6,691 nucleotides of DNA from positions 1 to 6,691 of the forward strand of contig JAJXZM010000068.1 of assembly GCA_021780055.1 (NCBI GenBank). Reading direction: 5' to 3'. Below the pieces are notes generated by a model. That model saw only the letters and a program-made list of their open reading frames with translations. It did not search any database and had not been told where the DNA came from. Positions 1 to 5,710 of the stretch are shown here, piece after piece. Within the stretch, counting starts at the first letter, position 1. The number at the start of each line of letters is the position of its first letter. The DNA comes from Acidobacteriota bacterium (GTDB taxonomy: Bacteria > Acidobacteriota > Terriglobia > UBA7540). The position numbers and the translations under genes are program-made.

Positions 1-1
1 C

Positions 2-1033
2 CTGCGCAAGACGCGCAAGCTTCTGCTGACACGCCTGGTGCCGCTGATCTCCGTCTTTGCGGCGTTTTCGTTTGTCATCATGATGTTCAACATTCCGATC
101 CCGGGCGGCACCACGGCGCACCCGCTGGGAGTCGGCATCGCCAGCCTTGTGCTGGGTCCATGGGCGTCAATTCTGGCGCTTTCAACGGCGCTCTTTATTC
201 AGGCTTTGTTTTTTGGCGACGGCGGCATCACAGCCTTGGGAGCTAACTGCTTCAACATGGCGATTGTGGGATCGCTTGTCGCCTGGATGGTCTATCGGGC
301 GGTTGCCGGCCGGTCTGCGATCACATCGCCCCGGCGCGTTGTTGCAGCGGCGCTGGCCGGGTATCTGGCCATCAACGGAGCAGCCCTCTGCGCCGCCATT
401 GAGTTGGGCATTCAGCCGGACTTTTTCAAAAGCGCGTCGGGCGCTCCGCTTTACGCGCCCTACCCGCTCAACATCGCCATCCCCGCCATCATGATTGGCC
501 ACCTTACGTTTGCCGGACTGGCCGAGCTGGTAGTGACCGGCGGCATTGTGGCTTATCTGCAGCGTGCTAATCCTTCGCTGCTCCGCCTCACGGCTCCTCG
601 TGTTCCGATGCCGCAGGAAGAAGCGCAGCAAACGGCGATGACCGGCTGGCGGGCAGCCAGGCCGCTGTGGACGGCCGTTGGCCTGCTAATGGTGCTGGCG
701 CCGCTGGGCCTGCTGGCGGCTGGAAAGGCCTGGGGCGAATGGAACGTCCACGATTTTGTCGACTCGGCCGCGCGGCAACAGATGGCGGCAGTTTCAAGGA
801 ACGTTGCGCCTCCAGCCGCGGCCCCAAGAGGTCTGGAACGGCTATCAGACATCTGGACTGCGCCCTTCCCTGATTACTCGCCGCCCTTTATGCACAGCGC
901 GGCGTTCGGTTACATCCTCTCGGCCATATTCGGCGTTGGCACGATCATCCTGATCACCCTCCTCGTCGGCTGGATCGCGCGGAAGGTCCGCCCGGGAATG
1001 GATCATGCTCCTGCAAGCACGGAGGAAAGCTAG
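2..1033 (+). CDS. cbiM: CbiM-type cobalt/nickel ECF transporter substrate-binding (S) component with fused CbiN-like C-terminus; 5' partial
   Basis: This is the integral-membrane metal-binding subunit of a group I energy-coupling factor importer for Co2+ or Ni2+. The frame is open to the left edge; 343 residues are visible. Family features (visible numbering): first complete membrane helix about 13-31, G-G-T-T-A-H at 35-40, G-D-G-G-I-T at 72-77 and G-A-N-x-F-N-M at 80-86. In NikM-type structures metal is bound by the N-terminal Met-His and a His near residue 67; His40 here fits that His, so roughly 27 residues, including Met1-His2, lie outside. The GTG at 38 falls inside the first conserved helix and is not the start. 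The C-terminal part (helix about 221-241, periplasmic-type loop with F-P-D-Y at 289-292, helix about 299-325) resembles the fused CbiN/NikN module, so no separate cbiN is needed. Cobalt versus nickel cannot be settled from this sequence. The gene ends 3 nt before cbiQ. Family assignment is firm. Confidence 0.93.
   Translation: MRKTRKLLLTRLVPLISVFAAFSFVIMMFNIPIPGGTTAHPLGVGIASLVLGPWASILALSTALFIQALFFGDGGITALGANCFNMAIVGSLVAWMVYRAVAGRSAITSPRRVVAAALAGYLAINGAALCAAIELGIQPDFFKSASGAPLYAPYPLNIAIPAIMIGHLTFAGLAELVVTGGIVAYLQRANPSLLRLTAPRVPMPQEEAQQTAMTGWRAARPLWTAVGLLMVLAPLGLLAAGKAWGEWNVHDFVDSAARQQMAAVSRNVAPPAAAPRGLERLSDIWTAPFPDYSPPFMHSAAFGYILSAIFGVGTIILITLLVGWIARKVRPGMDHAPASTEES
1021..1025 (+). promoter_or_regulatory. 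Shine-Dalgarno of cbiQ
   Basis: GGAGG lies inside the last codons of cbiM, 11 nt before the ATG at 1037. It supports that start for cbiQ. The spacing is a little long but acceptable for a translationally coupled gene. Confidence 0.6.
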
Positions 1034-1036
1034 GCG

Positions 1037-1870
1037 ATGCCGGCCAAGCGCAGCGGAACACGGGGATTTCTGGAGCGTACTACGTCAAGCTTTGTGGACG
1101 CCATGGAGCACGCCTTTTACGCCGAACAAACGGCGCGCGCCGACGGCCTGCTGCAACGCGTTGACCCGCGCGTCAAACTGGTGGGGATTCTTGCCCTCGT
1201 GGCGTCCGCCGCCGCGTCTCGAAGCTTTGCCGTGATTGCAGGATTGTTAGCCATTGCCATCGCGCTGGCGGCGCTTTCGCATGTTTCGTTCGGCGTATTG
1301 CTGAAAAGGGTGTGGATCGCGGTGCTGCTGTTTACCGGTGTGATTGCCCTGCCGGCTCCGTTTTTGACTCCGGGCCACGTGATCTGGCATCTTCCCGTGC
1401 TTGGATGGGACGTTACCGCGCAAGGCCTTGCCAGCGCCGGCTACCTGGTGCTGCGCGTCGAGACTGCGGCCACGCTGTGCGTGCTGCTGGTGCTCACCAC
1501 ACCGTGGAACCACGTCCTGAAGGCGCTGCGCGTCCTGCGCGTGCCGGCCGTGCTGGTCACCATCCTGGGTATGACCTATCGATATCTTTTCCTGGTGCTG
1601 CAAAGCGCGCGCGACATGTTCGAATCGCGCCGCAGCCGCATGATCGGCGAACTGACGGGCCACGAGCGGCGCAGGGTGGCGGCCGCGAGCGCCGGGGTGC
1701 TGATGTCAAAAACCTTTGACCTGAGCAATGAGGTTTACCTGGCCATGCAGTCGCGCGGCTATCGCGGCGACGTTTCGATCCTGGACGAATTCCAGATGAG
1801 AAATTTCGACTGGGCCATGCTGGGGGCATTTGCCCTGGTTTCAATCGCCGCGTTCTGGTTGGGAAGATGA
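1037..1870 (+). CDS. cbiQ: CbiQ, ECF transporter transmembrane coupling (T) component
   Basis: This 277-residue membrane protein couples ATP hydrolysis by CbiO to metal movement through CbiM. The N-terminal cytoplasmic stretch ends in the family motif D-P-R-V-K at 43-47, followed by hydrophobic helices at about 48-80, 88-108 and 130-156, and a last helix at about 256-275. The long cytoplasmic region between about 157 and 245 carries the two arginine motifs that dock into the ATPase: S-R-R-S-R at 197-201 and M-Q-S-R-G-Y at 237-242, the latter matching the second Ala-Arg-Gly-type coupling motif. Length is normal for CbiQ. The start is chosen on the upstream GGAGG and on fit to the family N-terminus. 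The stop overlaps the cbiO start (ATGA), showing one transcript with coupled translation. No anomaly seen. Confidence 0.94.
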   Translation: MPAKRSGTRGFLERTTSSFVDAMEHAFYAEQTARADGLLQRVDPRVKLVGILALVASAAASRSFAVIAGLLAIAIALAALSHVSFGVLLKRVWIAVLLFTGVIALPAPFLTPGHVIWHLPVLGWDVTAQGLASAGYLVLRVETAATLCVLLVLTTPWNHVLKALRVLRVPAVLVTILGMTYRYLFLVLQSARDMFESRRSRMIGELTGHERRRVAAASAGVLMSKTFDLSNEVYLAMQSRGYRGDVSILDEFQMRNFDWAMLGAFALVSIAAFWLGR

Positions 1871-2697
1871 GGACAACAAACATAAACAACGGTACGCCGG
1901 TCCCGGTTTTTGAAGTCTCCGATGCTACCTACCGCTACCGCGAGGTAACAGCGCTCGACCATCTGAACCTGACGGTGCAAGCCGGCCGGCGGGTGGCGCT
2001 GCTGGGAGCGAATGGCTCCGGCAAATCAACCTTGCTGCGCATCCTGGACGGCCTCTGCTTCCCCGACGAAGGGACGGTGCGCTTCTGCGGCAGACTGCTC
2101 ACCGAAGAGAGCATCCAGAACGACGGCTTCGGGGCGGATTTTCGCCGCCGTGTCGGACTTGTCTTCCAGAACCCGGACGTGCAGCTCTTTTCACCCACGG
2201 TTTTTGACGAGGTGGCTTTCGGGCCGCTCCAGCTCCGCTGGGCGACAGATCAGGTGCGCAGAAAGATTGCGGAAACCCTCGAGATGATGGAGATTACGCA
2301 CCTGAAAGACCGCTCGCCGCACCATCTCTCCATGGGAGAGAAGAAACGCGTCGCGCTTGCTTCCGTCCTGGTTCTCGATCCGGAAATTCTGCTGCTCGAC
2401 GAACCCACGGCGGCGCTCGACCCCAGGAGCGCCAGCCACATGATCGACTTCCTGGTGCGCGCAAAGGACGGCGCCAGGACCGTCGTCACCACAACACACG
2501 ATCTCGACATCATTGAAGATATCGCCGATGACTGCTTTGTTTTTCACGAAGGCCGCGTCGCGGCCAGCGGCACGCCGGCGCAAATCCTTGGCGACGTGCC
2601 TCTGCTGAAAACCACCGGCCTGCTTCATTCGCATCTGCACGTGCACAAGTCGGGCGAAGTCCACGCCCATTCACACCTTCATCGTCACGAACATTGA
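1867..2697 (+). CDS. cbiO: CbiO, ATP-binding (A) component of cobalt/nickel ECF transporter, with His-rich tail
   Basis: This 276-residue ABC ATPase powers the CbiMQO importer on the cytoplasmic face. All nucleotide-binding elements are present: Walker A G-A-N-G-S-G-K-S-T at 47-55; Q-loop F-Q-N-P-D at 100-104 (the F-Q-N-P-D-x-Q-L-F form is typical of ECF ATPases); signature L-S-M-G-E-K-K-R at 154-161, with Met where the usual LSGGQ has Gly; Walker B I-L-L-L-D-E-P-T at 174-181 with Glu179 catalytic; D-loop A-L-D-P at 183-186; and switch His211. The last 23 residues (254-276) hold ten histidines, mostly alternating as H-x-H, a metal-binding tail of the kind known on some cobalt/nickel transport ATPases. 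The start overlaps the cbiQ stop by 4 nt; no strong Shine-Dalgarno is seen, so coupling to cbiQ translation is likely. A single ATPase gene is expected to supply both ATPase copies. Confidence 0.95.
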   Translation: MRTTNINNGTPVPVFEVSDATYRYREVTALDHLNLTVQAGRRVALLGANGSGKSTLLRILDGLCFPDEGTVRFCGRLLTEESIQNDGFGADFRRRVGLVFQNPDVQLFSPTVFDEVAFGPLQLRWATDQVRRKIAETLEMMEITHLKDRSPHHLSMGEKKRVALASVLVLDPEILLLDEPTAALDPRSASHMIDFLVRAKDGARTVVTTTHDLDIIEDIADDCFVFHEGRVAASGTPAQILGDVPLLKTTGLLHSHLHVHKSGEVHAHSHLHRHEH

Positions 2698-2720
2698 GAG
2701 GAATTGAGGAAGGCCTGACG

Positions 2721-2734
2721 GCGGCCACGGCCGC
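2721..2734. terminator. possible GC-rich hairpin between convergent cbiO and hydrolase genes
   Basis: GCGGCC and GGCCGC are perfect inverted arms separated by 2 nt, realistically a 5-bp stem with a 4-nt loop. It sits 24 nt past the cbiO stop in the 92-nt convergent gap. There is no proper T-tract on either side (only TTT at 2741-2743), so it is at best a weak or factor-assisted terminator. No other feature is visible in this gap. Confidence 0.3.
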
Positions 2735-2789
2735 GGCATGTTTACAACCTATGAACCGAACCTGCGGAGAAAGATGGCCCGTCAGAACA

Positions 2790-3746
2790 CTATTCCTTAA
2801 ACTTGAGGCTTCGCGTGTCTTCTTCACGCCCGGTCTTTTTAGCCAGAGCGCGGTAAAGGTCCGGTCGGCGTGCCTTGAGGAACGCCTGCCCCACGCTGGG
2901 CGCCAGCAGAGACCCGTCCAGGTCCGCAATCACCATGTCATCGCCAGCCTTCCAAGTCTCCGCCAGGATTCGGCCGTTGGGATCGATGATCATCGCGTTG
3001 CCGGTGCGGATTTCGTCATCGTCGACGCCCACTCCGTTACTGAAGATCAGGAAGACACCGTTGTCGTGCGCGCGGGCGGGAAGCCATCGCATCAGCCAGC
3101 CCCGGCCCTTGGGACCGCGAAACTCGTTTTCGATCGCTTCGGGATTTTGCGTGCGTTGGTCCCAGAGGCGGCGCTCGATAAGTCCCATCAGGTGCGGGTT
3201 GTGGGTGCGGCAGCCGCCGGTCTGGTGGGGCGACAGAAGGACCTCAGCTCCCGCAAGCGCCGTGATGCGGACGTTTTCAACCAGGTTGTTGTCATAACAG
3301 ATCAGGATGCCCGCGCGGAATCCTTGCGGCGTGTCAAAGACGGTGTACTCGGAACCGCTCGAGATGTGCTCGCTGACAAACGCATGGAGTTTGCGGTGAC
3401 GGCGAGCCGTGCCGTCGGGCATGGCCACAACATAGGTGTTGTAGAGAGCACCATCTTCCGCCGCTTCCACCAGCCCAGCGCCAATGGTCATTCCGTGCCG
3501 CGTTGCCAGGGCCATCATTTCCTGCGACGACGGTCCGCTGAAGACCGGCTCGGCCAGCGCGGCGAGCTCCGGCCGGGAAAGGTGGCGCAGAAACCAGTAG
3601 CCCGTGATGCAGCACTCCGGAAACAGGATCAGGTCTACCTTTTCCTGCACGGCACGCTCAACAAATTCACGGACTTTCGCCAGATTGGCCCGCTTGTCGC
3701 CGGCAATGTGTTCAAACTGAACTGCTGCAGCACGAATATTTTGCAT
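2790..3746 (-). CDS. nitrilase-superfamily carbon-nitrogen hydrolase
   Basis: This 318-residue, probably cytoplasmic enzyme should hydrolyse a C-N bond in an amide, nitrile or carbamoyl substrate by thiol catalysis. The catalytic triad is intact: Glu44 in L-F-P-E-C-C, Lys119 in H-R-K-L-H-A-F, and Cys150 in I-L-I-C-Y-D-N-N; the supporting Glu126 is also present. The N-terminal A-A-V-Q-F-E opening at 7-12 is the family's usual first strand. A long block at 211-265 (P-A-R-A-H-D-N-G at 223-230, G-V-G-V-D-D-D-E at 238-245, R-T-G-N-A-M at 247-252) marks a recognisable but, to my knowledge, substrate-unassigned subgroup. The start at 3746 is set by AGGAGG 7 nt upstream. The frame stays open another 70 codons upstream to 3956, but that stretch looks non-coding. 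There is no signal peptide. The gene is transcribed away from the FG-GAP gene and towards cbiO, and does not look like part of the transporter operon. The substrate cannot be told from this sequence. Confidence 0.9.
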   Translation of the reverse strand: MQNIRAAAVQFEHIAGDKRANLAKVREFVERAVQEKVDLILFPECCITGYWFLRHLSRPELAALAEPVFSGPSSQEMMALATRHGMTIGAGLVEAAEDGALYNTYVVAMPDGTARRHRKLHAFVSEHISSGSEYTVFDTPQGFRAGILICYDNNLVENVRITALAGAEVLLSPHQTGGCRTHNPHLMGLIERRLWDQRTQNPEAIENEFRGPKGRGWLMRWLPARAHDNGVFLIFSNGVGVDDDEIRTGNAMIIDPNGRILAETWKAGDDMVIADLDGSLLAPSVGQAFLKARRPDLYRALAKKTGREEDTRSLKFKE

Positions 3747-3753
3747 CAAATAA

Positions 3754-3759
3754 CCTCCT
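3754..3759 (-). promoter_or_regulatory. strong Shine-Dalgarno of the hydrolase gene
   Basis: On the minus strand this reads AGGAGG (followed by T), complementary to the 16S rRNA tail, with 7 nt to the ATG whose first base is 3746. It fixes the hydrolase start and argues against the longer open frame reaching 3956. Confidence 0.85.
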
Positions 3760-3761
3760 GT

Positions 3762-3781
3762 ACCATGAAACAGGCCATGGT
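3762..3781 (-). other. hairpin just upstream of the hydrolase Shine-Dalgarno
   Basis: ACCATG at 3762-3767 and CATGGT at 3776-3781 form a perfect 6-bp stem with an 8-nt loop, ending 2 nt before the Shine-Dalgarno. If formed in the mRNA it would leave the ribosome site free and could help keep it single-stranded. It may be chance. Confidence 0.35.
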
Positions 3782-3814
3782 TGTCGGGCGAGACCCAAGA
3801 GCTGGAGGGCATGC

Positions 3815-3837
3815 CCGGAAGAACCGAGCGATTCCGG
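3815..3837 (-). other. hairpin in the hydrolase mRNA leader
   Basis: CCGGAA at 3815-3820 and TTCCGG at 3832-3837 form a perfect 6-bp stem around an 11-nt loop. It lies near the 5' end of the leader predicted from the TATAAT at 3856-3861. A 10-bp palindrome, GGGCATGCCC at 3807-3816, overlaps its edge and could offer a competing fold. Confidence 0.3.
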
Positions 3838-3845
3838 TAAATGTG

Positions 3846-3864
3846 GTTCACTGGAATTATATCC
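3846..3864. repeat. direct repeat copy 1 (GTTCACTGGAATTATATCC)
   Basis: Matches copy 2 at 3929-3947 at 16 of 19 positions, in the same orientation, 83 nt apart. The shared core is ACTGGAATT followed by ATCC two bases later. It covers the minus-strand TATAAT of the hydrolase promoter. Confidence 0.55.
3856..3861 (-). promoter_or_regulatory. probable -10 element of the hydrolase promoter
   Basis: The minus strand reads TATAAT, a perfect sigma-70 -10 hexamer in an otherwise GC-rich context. Transcription would start near 3849, giving a leader of about 100 nt. At 16-18 nt upstream I see no convincing -35 hexamer, so the promoter may depend on an activator. The element overlaps the first copy of a direct repeat. 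Confidence 0.45.
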
Positions 3865-3928
3865 CAGCGAGGACTGCCGCATCGTTGCCGGTAAGCCACG
3901 GCGGACATGCGGCGACTGTCCCCAGTGG

Positions 3929-3947
3929 GTTGACTGGAATTCCATCC
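3929..3947. repeat. direct repeat copy 2 (GTTGACTGGAATTCCATCC)
   Basis: Second copy of the 19-nt repeat. It contains the plus-strand TTGACT at 3930-3935 and the left half of the palindrome at 3942-3953. Placement at both divergent promoters suggests a shared regulator binding site, but this is inferred from only two copies. Confidence 0.55.
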
Positions 3948-3959
3948 GGATGGCAAGAT
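3930..3959 (+). promoter_or_regulatory. candidate promoter of the FG-GAP/UnbV gene
   Basis: TTGACT at 3930-3935 is a 5/6 match to the -35 consensus. CAAGAT at 3954-3959, after an 18-nt spacer, is a poor -10 (3/6). Transcription would begin near 3966, about 30 nt before the gene at 3995. The good -35, weak -10 and palindrome in the spacer would suit a regulated promoter. Confidence 0.35.
3942..3953. promoter_or_regulatory. 12-bp perfect palindrome, possible operator
   Basis: CCATCCGGATGG is its own reverse complement. It overlaps a second perfect palindrome, TGGAATTCCA at 3935-3944. Together they fill most of the spacer between the candidate -35 and -10, where a repressor dimer or a MerR-type activator would bind. 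No known operator was recognised. Confidence 0.4.
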
Positions 3960-3994
3960 AACCGCATGAGCATGGTGGGGGAAAACGTCTGGTA

Positions 3995-5677
3995 ATGGCC
4001 GGTAAACTGACCAGACGCGATCTGCTGAGGGCCGGTGCGGGGCTGTGTGTCCCTCTGCTGGCTCCCCGTTTCGGGTTTGCGGCGCGGCCTGCTCCGAAAA
4101 TCGATCCCATCCAATTTCGTAATGTTGCGCCTGCAGGCGGCGTAAACTTCGCGGTGGAAAACAATCCTACGCCTGAAAAACACCTGATCGAAACCATGAC
4201 GGGCGGCATTGCGGTCTTTGATTACAACGGGGACGGTTTTCCCGACATCTTTTTTGCCAACGGCGCCTCGCTGCCGTCGATGGAGAAAGACGATCCCAAG
4301 TACTTCAACCGCATGTACCGCAATGAAGGCGGGATGAAGTTCATCGACGTGACCAAAGAGACAGGGCTTGCTGGAGCCGGCTATTCGATGGGCGCCGCGG
4401 CAGCCGATTACGACAACGACGGCCACGTAGATCTTTTTGTCGCCGGGGTCTTTCGGAACATCCTCTACCGTAACCGCGGCAATGGTACGTTTGAAGACGT
4501 CACCGAGCATGCCGGCATCAAGAGCGACAAGTGGGCTGTGGGCGCCGGTTGGTTTGACTACGACAACGACGGCTGGCTGGACCTGTTCGTGGTGAATTAC
4601 TCCGTGTTTTCGCTTGACCACAACCGCTTTTGCGGTGACCGTGCCCGCAACCTGAGAACCTATTGCCATCCGAAATATTTTGAGGGACTGACTTGTACGC
4701 TCTACCGGAACCGGCGCGACGGCACTTTTGAGGACGTAACGGAAAAAGCCGGCTTCGGAAAACACGTCGGCCGCGGCATGGCCGTGGGTTTTGCCGACTA
4801 CGACAACGACGGCCACATGGACATTTACGTCACCAATGACAACATGCCCAACTACCTTTACCACAATCTCGGCAACGGCACTTTTGAAGAAGTCGGACTT
4901 TTTGCCGGGGCAGCGCTGCTGAACAACGGCGAACCCGTTTCCAACATGGGCGTGGACTTTCGCGACTACAATAACGACGGGCTGCCGGACATCTTCGTCA
5001 CCGACCTTTCCAATGAAACGTTTCCACTGTTTCGAAACATGGGCAAAGGCATGTTTGAGGATGTAACGTACAGCAGTGGGCTCAGCGTGCTCTCCGCCTC
5101 GCGAAGCGGATGGAGCCTGGGCGTTTTCGATTTCAACAACGACGGTTTGAAGGACCTGTTCACGGCAAATTCGCACGTGGACAACAACGTCGAGCTTTTT
5201 GAAGCAACCCACTACAAACAACCGAACAGCATCTTTGCCAACCTCGGCAATGGAACTTTTACCGACGTTTCACGCGAGGCCGGAAACGATTTCCAGGTGC
5301 CGCAGGCGCACCGCGGCGCCGCGTTCGCAGACCTGAACAGGGACGGGAAAGTCGACGCAGTGACGTCATCGCTGGAGGGGCCGGCGGAAATATGGGAAAA
5401 CATCAGCCCAGGCGACAACCACTGGCTGATCCTGAACCTGGTGGGACACAAGAGCAACCGCGACGGGATCGGGGCGCGGGTACGAATCGGGAACCAGTAC
5501 AACCACATGACCAGCGCGGTGGGCTACGCTTCATCCAGCCATTTCGGCGTGCACTTTGGGCTGGGGAAAACCGCTGTGGTTGAAGAGATTGAGATCCGCT
5601 GGCCCAGTGGAATCGTGCAACGGCTGAAAGGCGTAAAGGCCGACCAGTTTTTAAAGGTCGACGAGCCCTCCAGCTAA
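3995..5677 (+). CDS. Tat-exported FG-GAP/VCBS repeat protein with C-terminal ASPIC/UnbV domain (CRTAC1-like)
   Basis: This 560-residue protein is probably exported folded and acts outside the cytoplasmic membrane, perhaps in binding or adhesion; its biochemical role is unknown. The N-terminus carries a twin-arginine motif T-R-R-D-L-L at 6-11, a hydrophobic stretch to about 23, and an A-A near 29-30 as plausible cleavage site. Seven D-x-(N/D/R)-x-D-G calcium-type loops begin at residues 76, 138, 188, 268, 324, 379 and 446. Most are paired with a second motif, L-Y-R-N-x-G-x-G-x-F-E-D-V-T, as expected for integrin-like beta-propeller blades. The ASPIC/UnbV part runs from about 480 (N-R-D-G-I-G-A-R-V at 488-496) to R-W-P-S-G at 535-539 and the C-terminus. 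An insert between the third and fourth loops has Cys213, Cys224 and Cys234. The start is supported by the Tat motif; only a weak GGGGGA lies upstream. It is divergent from the hydrolase and convergent with the TPR gene. Confidence 0.9.
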   Translation: MAGKLTRRDLLRAGAGLCVPLLAPRFGFAARPAPKIDPIQFRNVAPAGGVNFAVENNPTPEKHLIETMTGGIAVFDYNGDGFPDIFFANGASLPSMEKDDPKYFNRMYRNEGGMKFIDVTKETGLAGAGYSMGAAAADYDNDGHVDLFVAGVFRNILYRNRGNGTFEDVTEHAGIKSDKWAVGAGWFDYDNDGWLDLFVVNYSVFSLDHNRFCGDRARNLRTYCHPKYFEGLTCTLYRNRRDGTFEDVTEKAGFGKHVGRGMAVGFADYDNDGHMDIYVTNDNMPNYLYHNLGNGTFEEVGLFAGAALLNNGEPVSNMGVDFRDYNNDGLPDIFVTDLSNETFPLFRNMGKGMFEDVTYSSGLSVLSASRSGWSLGVFDFNNDGLKDLFTANSHVDNNVELFEATHYKQPNSIFANLGNGTFTDVSREAGNDFQVPQAHRGAAFADLNRDGKVDAVTSSLEGPAEIWENISPGDNHWLILNLVGHKSNRDGIGARVRIGNQYNHMTSAVGYASSSHFGVHFGLGKTAVVEEIEIRWPSGIVQRLKGVKADQFLKVDEPSS

Positions 5678-5681
5678 CACG

Positions 5682-5699
5682 GGCGGGCATGCAGCCGCC
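5682..5699. terminator. weak hairpin between convergent FG-GAP and TPR genes
   Basis: GGCGG at 5682-5686 pairs with CCGCC at 5695-5699 around an 8-nt loop that contains the palindrome GCATGC. It fills the 33-nt gap between the two stop codons. The stem is only 5 bp and has no T-tract on either strand, so termination here is a guess from position. Confidence 0.25.
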
Positions 5700-5710
5700 A
5701 CGCGGATCAT

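Noticed and set aside
38..40. GTG as start of cbiM
   Set aside because: The upstream codons remain open and the GTG falls at the beginning of a conserved helix; the family's metal-binding Met-His N-terminus lies further upstream, outside the window.
2154..2361. CbiO signature variant (LSMGEKK) as a sign of an inactive ATPase
   Set aside because: Walker A, Walker B with Glu179, Q-loop and switch His are intact, and Glu/Lys at these signature positions is usual in ECF ATPases; the Met substitution alone does not suggest inactivity.
3747..3956. 70-codon N-terminal extension of the hydrolase
   Set aside because: The Shine-Dalgarno AGGAGG at 3754-3759 and the family N-terminus (A-A-V-Q-F) place the start at 3746; the extension is not nitrilase-like and would run through the putative promoter.
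2694..3995. 433-codon plus-strand open frame antisense to the hydrolase, overlapping the end of cbiO
   Set aside because: Its translation resembles no family I know and has no good ribosome site, while the minus strand encodes an intact nitrilase-family enzyme with catalytic triad. It is a GC-driven shadow frame.
3857..5221. 454-codon minus-strand open frame antisense to the FG-GAP gene
   Set aside because: Its Val-rich repetitive translation (runs such as V-V-V-V) is the reverse complement of the repeated Asp/Asn-Gly calcium loops on the plus strand. It has no domain of its own.
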